DNA from: Lachnospiraceae bacterium
GTDB taxonomy: Bacteria > Bacillota > Clostridia > Lachnospirales > Lachnospiraceae
Direction: 5' to 3'
Length of the DNA: 64,000 bases
Assembly: GCA_017540605.1 (NCBI GenBank)
Contig: JAFYAS010000033.1
Span: 1 to 64,000 of the forward strand
The position numbers and the translations under genes were made by a program. Position 1 is the first letter of the stretch. Every line of letters begins with the position of its first letter. Shown here one piece after another: positions 32,369-42,253 of this stretch. The notes under the pieces are model-generated. The model made no database searches. It worked only from the letters and a program-made list of their open reading frames with translations, and was not told the DNA's origin.

Positions 32369-35300
32369 ATGGATCTTTCATTGATATGGATATGTACAGA
32401 CAATAAGGAGCACAATAAGAAGACCTTGGATTTCCTTCTTGGAGAGTCTGATATAAAAGGACTTGAGGTGCTCTGTTATGGCGCGGATGGTGAGTTCAAA
32501 AAAGAGCTTAACAGCCTTTCCGATAAGGTTCAGTTAAGCGTTGTAGACGGATTTCACCATGATAAAAAGACTGAGATCTATAAGGATGCAAAAAAGAGGA
32601 TCACAAAAAAGTGGATGACAGAGCTTATCGGTGGAGATAGCCTTTCCTCCGGTACCTTTAAAGAGGTTGAAGCCCAGATAAAGAAGAATTCGGATCAGAT
32701 CGTGGTGATGGTTGAAAAGCTTAATCCCGAAGGGGAGGTAGGTGCTTTTTCAACTGAGATCACTACAAAGAAGGTGTTGGTTGAAAAACTCGGCGAGAAG
32801 TATTTTTGCTATCCCTACTATCTTCCCGGAACCTTTGTAAAGGCAGAGGAATTTAAGAACTACGATTTTAAGGATGATATCGGAGTAGATGCAGACAGGC
32901 TGTTTATGCTTGATGTCTGCGCTAAGAAAAAGACTGTTCTTTTTGTAAGAAGCAAGAGATATTTTACCGAGACTGCTTACGAGGGCGACAAGGTCTTTTA
33001 TAAGGGAATCTATGATCCCGATCATTATCTCCCTGCAATGAAGAATACCTGGATACCTTATCTATCCGGTATGAAGGCGGAAAAGGGTACTATACCTGAA
33101 TTCATACAGTATCACTTTATGTTTGTTCTAAACAGTCAGTTTATCGCAAATCAGAACAACAAGAACAAGCATGCTATACCTGAGGGCGAAGAAATAGAAT
33201 ATCTTAAGGCTGTAGGTGAGGCTCTTCAGTTTATCGATGATAAGATCATGAACAATTCCCACAAGGTACCGGAATGCATCATGCCGGATTCACTTAAGTG
33301 GGTTATGGGTATATTCAAATACGGAGAGGATTATAAGCTCACCGAAGGCTATCTTTCAGGAAAGCCATACTATGGTGCAGGTTCTACCCTTTTCAATACC
33401 ATAGCGAACCTAAAGACCAATATACTTTTTATGGATTACAGAAACGGTTATCTTGAGATCGACGGTACAGTTCATCCCCTGCTTTATTCTATGGCAGATG
33501 AGGTATTCTTTACCTTTGCGGGAATAAAATACAGTCTTGACTACAATGGAAGGTATTCCATCAACAAATCCTTCGGTGTGAGCCTTTATAAGGCGCATTC
33601 CTTCCATGTATCAATACCTATAGAAAACAAAAAAGAGGGTATGCTCTTTTGCTTTTCAAAGTTTGACAATGAAGCGATAAAGATCACCTTCAGCTTTGAA
33701 TCACATTTTTCCAGAATGAGTGGAAGGTTTAAGGAAAGCTATTGGTCCTTCGGGAAGGAAAAGCGCTATCTGATGACCAAGGTCGAGGATGGCTTTAAGA
33801 TAAAGAATGTAGGAAGAAAAGAGATAGTTAAGCAGGAGAGAAAGCTTCAATGGGAGATGTTCAAGTCATTGGAAAAGAAGGCTTGGCTTTTCATCTTCAT
33901 CAGAAATGCCTGCTTTGTCGCCCGTCCCTTTATGAAAAGAAGACCTATCTGGATGTATCTTGACAAGATATATAAGGGTGGAGATTCCTCAGAGTATCTG
34001 TATAAATATGCAAGCAAGCAGAATAACAATTTTAAGCATTACTATCTGGTTGATAAGAAGGCATCGGATTATAAGAGACTTAAAAAAGAAGGCTATAAGC
34101 CCCTTGTCCGTGGTACCATAAAGCACAGGCTTGTTTTCCTGCTTTCCGATATGATGGTCATTTCCAATTCGACTGTATATGCCTTCAACAATTTTGGAAT
34201 GATCAATTCAAGCTACATAAGGGATATTCCTGATTTTCACGTAGTCTGTGTACAGCACGGTATGTCGGTACAAAAGATCGCCGTGGCACAGAACAGACTT
34301 CGTGACAATACAAGACTTTACTTCTGTGCATCAAAGTATGAGTTTAAAAACCTTCGACGCCCCGTATATGATTATGTGGGCTACAATGCCTTAAAGCTTA
34401 CCGGTGTTCCTCGTTATGACGGCTTGGTCAATGATGACAAGAAACAGATCATGATCAGTCCTACATGGAGAATGCAGGCTGCAGTTCCTGTAAGGGGAAG
34501 CGAGGGAGAACAGCGTGGCTATAATCCTCTCTTTAAGGATAGCATGTATTATAAGGTTTTCAATGCTCTGATAAATGACAAGAGACTTATTGATGCGGCA
34601 AAGAAGTATGGCTACAAGATAAAATATGTACTCCATCCTATTGTAAGCTCTCAGGTAGAGGATTTTGATAAGAACGATTATGTGGATATCATTCCGGCCG
34701 TTGGAGATATGAGCTATGAGAGGATGTTCTGCGAATCAAGCCTGATGGTTACGGATTTTTCAGGTATTCAGTTTGACTTTGCCTATATGAGAAAGCCTTT
34801 GGTATATCTTCATCATAAGGATATCCCTCAGCATTATGAGGAGGGCTCATTCTTCTACGATACCATGGCATTTGGCGAGATCGCCCATGACAATGATGAG
34901 CTCATTGACCTTCTTACCGAATATATGGCAAACGGTTGTAAGATGAAGGAGGAATATGTAAGGCGTGCAGACGACTTCTTCTACTTCGACGATCACAATA
35001 ACTGTGAGCGTATCTACAATGAGATGGTTAAATACCAGAATAGATACATCCTTGGTAAGGAGTGTTATGAGAAACTTCAGGATGAGTTTGATATAGGCGT
35101 AAGAAATGCTATGCTTCCGAAGGTGGATAAGCTTATTGCCGATATGGGAGTCGAAAAGGATGGTCAGACCATTTCCGATGACTACTTTACAAAGCCTATA
35201 AATGAGAAGGCTGTAGTGCTTTTGGGACTTGGAAAGAATGTAAGAGGAAGTACTCAGTATATATTAAATGAGCTTAATCATTCTCCGGAGTTTGCGGGCT

Positions 35301-36937
35301 TCAAGATATTTGTCAGATCATCTGAGGAGACTGAGGATATCATAAGGGGTTATATAGAGAAGAATAACTGGACAAGAACCTTCCCTATTACCGCCAACAA
35401 CGAATACAGCAAGATCATGGAAACAAGTAAATATATGCTTACGGAGACATATTTTCCTGAGGCCTGGGTGAAGAGACCGGAGCAGGTATATATAAATATC
35501 TGGCATGGTACACCTCTTAAAAAGCTTGGTCTTGCCAAGAATTCAAAGAATGTCCACAAGGACGGAAATACACAGAGAAACTTTATAGAGGCGGACTATC
35601 TTTTGTATCCCAATGAATATACAAGAGATAATATGTTAGCCTCTTATAAGGTAGCGGGACTTATGCGCGGTAAGGTGCTGATGCTTGGATATCCGAGAAC
35701 CGGTGGTATGCTTGAGGCGCTTAACAGAGATCTTTCCGAGGTGAAGAAGGTACTGTCTCCGAATGGAGAAAAGGTATATGCATATATGCCTACCTGGAAG
35801 GATTATTTAAAGCTTGATCCTTTGATCGCCGAAACCAAGGAATTCCTACAATTCTTGGATGACAATCTTCGCGATGATCAGATACTTTATGTGAATCTTC
35901 ATCACAAGGTAAATGATGTGGTGGATTATGCTATATATAAGCATATAAAGAAGTTCCCTCCCGATGTGGATTCCTACGAGCTTTTGGCTGCCTCTGATGC
36001 GCTGATCACTGATTATTCAAGTGTATTCTATGATTATCTGGCGACCAGAAAGCAGATAGTGCTTTACTGTGAGGACTATGAGCTTTACAGGAAGAAACGC
36101 GGAACCTATATGGATCTTATGAGCCTTCCATTTGATAAGGCAAGGACAAAGGAAGAGGTCATAGAGGCTCTTAATCGAGGAAAGACCTATGATGATACTG
36201 AAGCCTACAATACCTTCTGCGGATTCGATTCCGTGGAGAATGCTAAGAAGCTTGTGAGTCTTTTCATAGACGACCACGATGACAAGAAGGTTGAGATACA
36301 GGATATCCAAAAGGATGACAGAAGAAAAGCACTCATTTATTCCGAAAGCTTTGAAAAGTCAGAAATGACAGATGTGCTTTATGAGGTGTCAAAGAACTAT
36401 GACAGGAAGAAGAGTCAGATCTATTATTCCTGTGAGATGTTCTCAGTTGATCCCAACAAAAAGAGTGCATACCCGCTTCTTAAAGAGGATCCCGTCATTG
36501 GAACTCTGGAGGAGGCTCACCTTACCGGTAGAGGAAAGACCCTCCTTAAGCTATACAAGGGCAAGAAGATAGGCTTTGACAAGCTTATTGAATACATCCA
36601 ATATGACTATGCTCTTCATACCTATCGTATGTACGGCAGAGCGAAGTTTGACAATGTTCTTATCTATGATGTGATGGATCCCGGAAGGATCATAGCTCTT
36701 TCTACCATGAATGCAAAGAGATATCTTTTCATTACAGGTAGGATGCTTGATGCCATAGAGGGGGAGGATGAATTCCTCTCAATGTACCTAAAGGATGCCA
36801 CAAAATATGCCGCAAAGCGCGCCGCAAAGATTTATGTATTCTCCGAGGAGGATAAAAAGAGAGTATCCTCTCTCATTTCATCGGAGATAAAAATAGACGG
36901 TGTTGCTACGGCTTCAATCATAGAGGAAATATTATAA
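32369..36937 (+). CDS. Giant multidomain transferase with two polyolphosphotransferase modules
   Basis: 1522 residues in one frame. Residues 1-350 resemble a degenerate GT2-type domain (ends in a helical part with YLSGKPYYGAG) without a clear D-x-D. Residues about 350-540 are an unrecognised beta-rich segment. Module 1 (about 550-900) has VQHGMSVQK (near 627) and MVTDFSGIQFDFAYMRKP (near 792). Module 2 (about 950-1300) has NIWHGTPLKKLG (W1045) and LITDYSSVFYDYL (near 1212). The last 200 residues may be a partial GT4-like fold. Module 1 has Q-H-G where others have W-H-G. Two active sites in one chain suggest it builds an alternating or two-step polyol-phosphate unit. Confidence 0.8.
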   Translation: MDLSLIWICTDNKEHNKKTLDFLLGESDIKGLEVLCYGADGEFKKELNSLSDKVQLSVVDGFHHDKKTEIYKDAKKRITKKWMTELIGGDSLSSGTFKEVEAQIKKNSDQIVVMVEKLNPEGEVGAFSTEITTKKVLVEKLGEKYFCYPYYLPGTFVKAEEFKNYDFKDDIGVDADRLFMLDVCAKKKTVLFVRSKRYFTETAYEGDKVFYKGIYDPDHYLPAMKNTWIPYLSGMKAEKGTIPEFIQYHFMFVLNSQFIANQNNKNKHAIPEGEEIEYLKAVGEALQFIDDKIMNNSHKVPECIMPDSLKWVMGIFKYGEDYKLTEGYLSGKPYYGAGSTLFNTIANLKTNILFMDYRNGYLEIDGTVHPLLYSMADEVFFTFAGIKYSLDYNGRYSINKSFGVSLYKAHSFHVSIPIENKKEGMLFCFSKFDNEAIKITFSFESHFSRMSGRFKESYWSFGKEKRYLMTKVEDGFKIKNVGRKEIVKQERKLQWEMFKSLEKKAWLFIFIRNACFVARPFMKRRPIWMYLDKIYKGGDSSEYLYKYASKQNNNFKHYYLVDKKASDYKRLKKEGYKPLVRGTIKHRLVFLLSDMMVISNSTVYAFNNFGMINSSYIRDIPDFHVVCVQHGMSVQKIAVAQNRLRDNTRLYFCASKYEFKNLRRPVYDYVGYNALKLTGVPRYDGLVNDDKKQIMISPTWRMQAAVPVRGSEGEQRGYNPLFKDSMYYKVFNALINDKRLIDAAKKYGYKIKYVLHPIVSSQVEDFDKNDYVDIIPAVGDMSYERMFCESSLMVTDFSGIQFDFAYMRKPLVYLHHKDIPQHYEEGSFFYDTMAFGEIAHDNDELIDLLTEYMANGCKMKEEYVRRADDFFYFDDHNNCERIYNEMVKYQNRYILGKECYEKLQDEFDIGVRNAMLPKVDKLIADMGVEKDGQTISDDYFTKPINEKAVVLLGLGKNVRGSTQYILNELNHSPEFAGFKIFVRSSEETEDIIRGYIEKNNWTRTFPITANNEYSKIMETSKYMLTETYFPEAWVKRPEQVYINIWHGTPLKKLGLAKNSKNVHKDGNTQRNFIEADYLLYPNEYTRDNMLASYKVAGLMRGKVLMLGYPRTGGMLEALNRDLSEVKKVLSPNGEKVYAYMPTWKDYLKLDPLIAETKEFLQFLDDNLRDDQILYVNLHHKVNDVVDYAIYKHIKKFPPDVDSYELLAASDALITDYSSVFYDYLATRKQIVLYCEDYELYRKKRGTYMDLMSLPFDKARTKEEVIEALNRGKTYDDTEAYNTFCGFDSVENAKKLVSLFIDDHDDKKVEIQDIQKDDRRKALIYSESFEKSEMTDVLYEVSKNYDRKKSQIYYSCEMFSVDPNKKSAYPLLKEDPVIGTLEEAHLTGRGKTLLKLYKGKKIGFDKLIEYIQYDYALHTYRMYGRAKFDNVLIYDVMDPGRIIALSTMNAKRYLFITGRMLDAIEGEDEFLSMYLKDATKYAAKRAAKIYVFSEEDKKRVSSLISSEIKIDGVATASIIEEIL

Positions 36938-36965
36938 TCATTTTATGAAAGGGGATGAAACGATC

Positions 36966-39593
36966 ATGAAGAAAATGATTTTAGGCGTTATCACTATCGC
37001 CACACTTATTATGACCGCAGGAGGAGCGGATGCATTGGCCAGAAAAAGAGATACGGGCTACGCTATTGCCGGAACTACTCTCAATGTAGAAAAGCCGGCA
37101 TCAGGAACCGATATTTCGGAAAATCTCGACAATGCCCTTGATTATGCAAGAGTCAATGCTACCAAGGAAAGCCCTATTACTGTAAAGGTTCCGGCGGGAG
37201 ATTATACCATCGGAAATACCACTCTTCATATCTACAGTAATACAACCCTTGATGTAACGGGCTGCCATTTTAAGAGTGTGGAGTACACCTTGGAGGACTC
37301 TGATTTCATCGAGGATGAGGATGAAAAGACCACAGGACCCAAGTATCATGCTATGTGTATCGCAGGTGTGGTATCCGATGTCCTGGAGGTAAGAGATAAG
37401 ACCGGTACATGGAGAAAGAAGTACAATACCAGCGAGTACTGTGCAGGCTACGACGGCTTTGAGAATATCACCATCAAAGGTGGTATCTGGGAGAGTGTAA
37501 AGGGTAATACCTCAACCATTATTCGTCTGTATCATGCAAAAAATGTTACTCTTGACGGTGTGACCCTTACAGGCGGCGGCTGCGCCCACCAGATAGAGGT
37601 AGCTGCTATAGATGGATTTACCGTAAAGGACTGTACCTTCAAGGATTATGGTGATTATTCCGCAAATGCAGCTGACCAGGAAAATCAGGAGGCTTTGCAG
37701 CTTGATGTGGCTGTCAACAAGAAGAAGTTTAAGGGTATCTGGCAGGATGGAACCATGATGAAAAATGTCACTGTAACAGGCTGTACCTTTAAGAATGTAC
37801 CCCGTGGTGTGGGTACTCACTCAATGCTTCTTGGCGGTTATCATGAGAATATCAAGATCAACAACAATACCTTTGAGGATATTCCTGAGGAGGTTATAAA
37901 TGATCTTTGCTACAGAAACTGCGAGATCAAGGACAATGTCATCAAGAACTGTGGTGCAGGTATACTCGTTCAGTTTTTTAAGCCTGATACAACGACCATT
38001 GACACTACTATTTTTGATGGTACAGTAGCCTACAATAAGGAGTTCATTCATGATGCAAGCACAGTGATAAGCGGCAACACCATCACTACTGTAGTGAATG
38101 AAAAGACAAAGAAGTATTGTGATGAGGTAATGGGTATCAAGCTTTACGGCTTCAATCTGATCACTGATAAAAAGGACGGCACAAAGAAGCTTTTAAAGAA
38201 GGACAACTATTACATCAGTGGTGTAACCATCGACAACAATACCATAAATACCACAGGCTTCGGTGTACATCTTATGGATGTGTGGGGAGTTCCCGTGACC
38301 AACAATACCATCAACGGAACAGAGGTTTCTGCCATTCATATCGCTGAAGAATCCAAGATCGGAGATGTGACAGGTAACAAGATAAACAATCTTAAGGGTG
38401 AAGCAGGTATCACAGTTATCAAGAGCTCTTCCTGCGGAATCATCAAGGACAATACCATAGCAATAAGCGGTAACAAGGTGAAGGAAACCACCAAGGGTGG
38501 ACTTCCTCAGGGTATAAAGATTTCCCAGAATTCAACCTCGCTTGCTATCACAGACAACAAGATTTCGGATACCGATGCATCAAACACCAATCTCGGTGTA
38601 GGTATCCTTGTATATGACGGATCTACCGTAGATGGTGATATCTCAGGAAATGAAATGGCTGAGACCACATCATTTGGTATATCTGCATCAACGGATGCTG
38701 TTGTAAACGGAGATATCAAGGACAACAGCCTTAAGGATACAGGCGCGTCAGGAATATTTGTTTACAAGGGATCATCTGTTGGAGCCATTACAGGCAATAC
38801 GATAGAAAAGACAGGAAACTACGGTATTCAGGTATCAGAAAGCTGTACGGTAGGCGGAGCTATCGACAAGAATACCATGTCGGATATCAAGAGAACAGGT
38901 ATCTTTATCTACAAGAGCTCTATTGTAAAGGCTGTCACAAACAACAAGATCTCCTCAGTTGGCGAGCACGGTATATCCGTATCCACCAAGTGTAAGGTTA
39001 AGGGCAATATAGCAAACAACAAGGTAAAAGGAGGCATTAAGACCTCAGGTATCTTTGTAAAGCAGAGTACCATTACCGGAAGCGTATCAAAGAATACAGC
39101 AAAGAATCCCAAGGAATATGGTATTTTCCTTACAGATAAGGCTATCATAAAGGGTAATATTGAGAATAATACATTTACCTCGCCTAAGAAGAAGGGTATC
39201 TTCCTTCAGAAGAATTCTACGGTAAAGGCTATTAAGGGTAATACCGTTACAGGTGCGGGAAGCCATTGTATCAATATCACAAGCCTTGCAAATGATCTTG
39301 AGATATCAAACAATACTGTAGTTGGCGGCAAGGAGCATGTTATCATCATTCAACCTACTACCAAGAAGTATAAGATCACTCTTACAGGCAACAAGATAAC
39401 AGCCGATAAGACTCATGCAGGAATCAGAGTCACAAAGGGCGGAAAGGTGATCATGAAGAAGAACACCATAAAGACTGCCTTTAGAGGAATCTGGTTTGAT
39501 GCAGGTATTAAGGCAACTGTGTCAGGCAACAAATTCAAAGGCAAGGTAGGAACGAAGATCTACTCTGCAGGAAAAGAGATCTCACAGAAATAA
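36966..39593 (+). CDS. Secreted right-handed parallel beta-helix protein
   Basis: Start at 36966, giving a clean signal peptide (KKMILGVITIATLIMTAGG, cleavage near ADALA); an ATG at 36945 would add seven polar residues. The 875-residue product begins with a pectate-lyase-like cap (VKVPAGDYTIGNTTLHIYSN) and continues as many about 22-residue coils rich in N-N-T and I-x-G-N-x-I (for example ITGNTIEKTGNYGIQVSES). Such helices bind or cleave polysaccharides. It lies at the end of the polymer gene run, before a terminator, so it may act on the exported polymer. No catalytic residues are identifiable. Confidence 0.8.
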   Translation: MKKMILGVITIATLIMTAGGADALARKRDTGYAIAGTTLNVEKPASGTDISENLDNALDYARVNATKESPITVKVPAGDYTIGNTTLHIYSNTTLDVTGCHFKSVEYTLEDSDFIEDEDEKTTGPKYHAMCIAGVVSDVLEVRDKTGTWRKKYNTSEYCAGYDGFENITIKGGIWESVKGNTSTIIRLYHAKNVTLDGVTLTGGGCAHQIEVAAIDGFTVKDCTFKDYGDYSANAADQENQEALQLDVAVNKKKFKGIWQDGTMMKNVTVTGCTFKNVPRGVGTHSMLLGGYHENIKINNNTFEDIPEEVINDLCYRNCEIKDNVIKNCGAGILVQFFKPDTTTIDTTIFDGTVAYNKEFIHDASTVISGNTITTVVNEKTKKYCDEVMGIKLYGFNLITDKKDGTKKLLKKDNYYISGVTIDNNTINTTGFGVHLMDVWGVPVTNNTINGTEVSAIHIAEESKIGDVTGNKINNLKGEAGITVIKSSSCGIIKDNTIAISGNKVKETTKGGLPQGIKISQNSTSLAITDNKISDTDASNTNLGVGILVYDGSTVDGDISGNEMAETTSFGISASTDAVVNGDIKDNSLKDTGASGIFVYKGSSVGAITGNTIEKTGNYGIQVSESCTVGGAIDKNTMSDIKRTGIFIYKSSIVKAVTNNKISSVGEHGISVSTKCKVKGNIANNKVKGGIKTSGIFVKQSTITGSVSKNTAKNPKEYGIFLTDKAIIKGNIENNTFTSPKKKGIFLQKNSTVKAIKGNTVTGAGSHCINITSLANDLEISNNTVVGGKEHVIIIQPTTKKYKITLTGNKITADKTHAGIRVTKGGKVIMKKNTIKTAFRGIWFDAGIKATVSGNKFKGKVGTKIYSAGKEISQK

Positions 39594-39610
39594 AAATTAC
39601 GAATAAAAAT

Positions 39611-39647
39611 AAGGCTACGTCGAATTTCGATCGGCGTAGCCTTTTTC
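39611..39647. terminator. Bidirectional terminator between convergent genes
   Basis: GGCTACG (39613-39619) pairs with CGTAGCC (39635-39641), with further pairing inside, followed by TTTTT on the plus strand and preceded by A-rich sequence that serves the minus strand. Confidence 0.8.
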
Positions 39648-39654
39648 TCTTTTG

Positions 39655-40922
39655 TTATTTTTTAATTTTTCTTGGGAGCCAGGTAATAACCGAGCCTACC
39701 TTGTAGGTCATGGAAGACTTTAATTTGTCGATACGATCATTTAGCTTTGCGTTGTCTGCTTTAAGCTTTTTAACCTCCTCCTCGAGTTTTGAAAACTCCT
39801 TGGTCTTATTCTTAAGCTCTGCCTTGTTTTCCTTGGCATCGGCTTTTAAGGACTTTACTTTTTCCTTTTGTATGTTCAGCTTTTTCCTTAATGAGCTTTG
39901 CTTTGCGGATGCTGTGATCATCTGATTGTAGGAAAGATAGGATAGGAATGCGTGGAAGTCCTCGGCGCTGTCATTTAAAAGATGCTCCACCACATCATAG
40001 TGCCAGTCTACTACATAATAGTCCTTGGGCTGTTCCTTTATTGAAAGCTTTTCCATGCCGCCTTCTTCCTTTAGGAATCTCCAGGCCTCCATATAGGCTT
40101 CCCAGGTGCTTAGGTTCCTTAAAAGATAAAGCATAGAGCCAAGGAACTTGTTTACGAAGCTCTTTTCCGGAAAGGCGTCCTTTTTTATAAGACTTTCCCT
40201 TGTATCGCACCAGGCCCTAAAGGGTGTGAGAGGTGATTTGTGAAGAGTTCCCACTAAAGAGGTCGATTGATTTTTTCTGTAGCAGACTAAGGGTTCGGGA
40301 ACCACCGTGATCCTTTTGGCAAGGCAGAGAGCGCTTTCTACAAAAAATACATCATTGCCGTTTCTGATACCCTGAAAATCAAGCTTTTCTTCTTCAATAA
40401 AGGAACGCAAAAACATCTTGTTCCAGGGAGCCTCTGTTGTAAAGTTTAATATCCTTTCCGGATTGGTTGTACGGCTAAAGGGTATGGTCTCCGGAAGTCT
40501 TTTTACATTTACATATCTGGCTGCGGGAACCTCTTCGCCCAGATCTTCCAAAAACTGATTGCCTCCGCAAACACAGAGGTCTGCATCATCCTTTCGCATT
40601 GCGAATACATTTTTTCAAGGGCGGTTTCATAGAAATAATCGTCGGAATCCCAGAATACAAGATACTTTCCCCTTGCATGGCTTTTGCCGTTGTTTCTGGC
40701 TACTCCTGCGAATAGATTCTGTTGCGACAGGACTGTGATACGGGGATCATTTTCCTTGAATCGATTTAGTATCTCCATAGATGAATCTGTAGAACCATCA
40801 TCCACACAGATGATCTCTATTTCCTTTAGAGTCTGATTTACTATGGAGTCAAGACACTGCTCAAGATATTTTTCTGCATCATAAACCGGTACTATGACCG
40901 ATACCTTTATATCATATTCCAT
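39655..40922 (-). pseudogene. Glycosyltransferase family 2 gene split by a frameshift
   Basis: On the minus strand 40922-40509 encodes a GT2 start (VSVIVPVYDAEKYLEQCLDS, VDDGSTDSS, GVARNNGKSHARGKYLVFWDSDDYF) and 40599-39655 the rest (KDDADLCVCGGNQF, NKMFLRSFIEE, a coiled coil LKADAKENKAELKNK, then SMTYKVGSVITWLPRKIKK). The frames join if one base is added to the A6 run (T6 at 40610-40615 on plus), giving ALEKNVFAMRKDDADLCVCG. The intact protein would be about 422 residues. It may be a dead gene, a phase-variable gene, a transcript-slippage gene or an assembly error. Confidence 0.75.
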
Positions 40923-40930
40923 AATGTACT

Positions 40931-40948
40931 CCTAAAAATCTTTTTAGG
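40931..40948 (-). promoter_or_regulatory. Hairpin overlapping the Shine-Dalgarno of the frameshifted GT2 gene
   Basis: CCTAAAAA/TTTTTAGG, an 8-bp stem with a 2-base loop. On the minus strand its last bases are the AGG of the ribosome site AGGAG, so folding could limit translation. Confidence 0.4.
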
Positions 40949-40993
40949 TAATAATATCGCAAAATAGGAAAAAAGTGAAGTCTTTTCGCTTTG

Positions 40994-41022
40994 TTGACTT
41001 TGTAGGGAAAATAGGGTAGTAT
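40994..41022 (+). promoter_or_regulatory. Promoter of the GDPD-like / ABC exporter operon
   Basis: TTGACT (40994-40999), 17 bp, TAGTAT (41017-41022), 35 bp before the ATG at 41057. Confidence 0.6.
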
Positions 41023-41056
41023 AAGGTGACTTTCAAAATCTTTTGGAGGATATGAA

Positions 41057-42238
41057 ATGTTTAAGAAAAAGAAGAAAAAAAAGGGTGCACCCATGTTCAA
41101 GGAAGCCTATATGGCTCATGCGCTGGGGGGATATAGAGGATATAGAGAATTAAACTGTGAGGCGGCTTTAAGACATAGCTACATATGCGGTTTCAGATAT
41201 TTTGAGGTGGATTTCAAGGCTACCGTAGATGATCATCTTGTATGCTGCTACGGCTGGGGTAAGAAGAGCTGTCTGATGACAGGTATGAAATGGCAGCCCG
41301 AATTCGAGAATATGACCCATGAGCTTTTTATGAAGCAGACGGTTCATGGCTTTCCTGTGATGGATGCCGAGAGGCTTTTTGAGCTGATGCAGGAATATAA
41401 GGATATCTATGTAGAGGTGGATCTAAAGACCCTCGATTATGACAAGGCAAGATATTATGCAAAGCTCATAAAAAAGGTGTTCAAAAAAGATAAGGATGTG
41501 ATGGGAAGACTGCTTATTCAGGTTAACTCTGAGGAGATGTTTAAGGGTATTGACAGCGTCCATCATTTTGACTATTATCAGTTCAATCTGAAAAATGATG
41601 TGGAAACTCTTGACAATGTTCTTGATTTCTGCAAGAATAACGGAATCTGTGCCATAGCCTTAAAGGGTCATCACGCAACAGATGAGAATGTTGCAAAGAT
41701 AAAGGAGCTTGGTATGTCCATCCTTCTTTATACTGTGGATGGCAAGGGTAGAGCCGGAAGGTATTTAAGGAAGGGTGTTGATACTATCTGCACCAATTTC
41801 CTAAGACCCGGTGGAATTCCCTGGCAGGGCGATGATTCCATAAATATCATCTATGACAGCGCTATTCCCGTTAAAGAGGAGATCACACCCTTACTTGAAA
41901 GACATATCCTAAGGGGCGAGCTTGAGAAAAATGACGAGGGCGCAGTAACCTATATGGAGCTTTTGGATGTTCTTGAATGGTGTGAGTATGATCTGATGGA
42001 TTGCCTTTATAAAGCTGAAGGCAAGCGCTTTACAGGCTGGAAGGCAAGGAGCAAGACAGACACCGAGAAGGAATGGATGTACTTTGCTACCGATGGTGAG
42101 TGGCACAGTATGAAGGATATCAAAAAGGATGATAACCTAAAGCTTCGTATGTTTGGAAACAGAGAGCATCTAAGGATTGATAAGATGTTCAGAAAAGAAA
42201 GGATCGTCTTCGAGGCTGTCTGGGAGGACGAGGCGTAA
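41057..42238 (+). CDS. Glycerophosphodiester phosphodiesterase-like (PI-PLC superfamily) protein
   Basis: 393 residues. GGYRGYRELNCEAALRHSYICGFRYFEVDFKATVDDHLVC has the GDPD layout (a helix, then E-x-D metal ligands), but the first catalytic His of the usual H-R-G is not obvious beyond AHALGG. Later blocks DIYVEVDLKTL and ILLYTVDGKGRAGRYLRKGVDTICTNFLRP fit the TIM-barrel end. About 130 residues follow that I do not recognise. The N-terminus is a poly-Lys run (KKKKKKKG) with no signal peptide, so it should be cytosolic and membrane-hugging. GGAGGA precedes the ATG. It leads the exporter genes and could trim or sense polyol-phosphate chains. Confidence 0.7.
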   Translation: MFKKKKKKKGAPMFKEAYMAHALGGYRGYRELNCEAALRHSYICGFRYFEVDFKATVDDHLVCCYGWGKKSCLMTGMKWQPEFENMTHELFMKQTVHGFPVMDAERLFELMQEYKDIYVEVDLKTLDYDKARYYAKLIKKVFKKDKDVMGRLLIQVNSEEMFKGIDSVHHFDYYQFNLKNDVETLDNVLDFCKNNGICAIALKGHHATDENVAKIKELGMSILLYTVDGKGRAGRYLRKGVDTICTNFLRPGGIPWQGDDSINIIYDSAIPVKEEITPLLERHILRGELEKNDEGAVTYMELLDVLEWCEYDLMDCLYKAEGKRFTGWKARSKTDTEKEWMYFATDGEWHSMKDIKKDDNLKLRMFGNREHLRIDKMFRKERIVFEAVWEDEA

Positions 42239-42253
42239 ACAGGAGATAATCAA

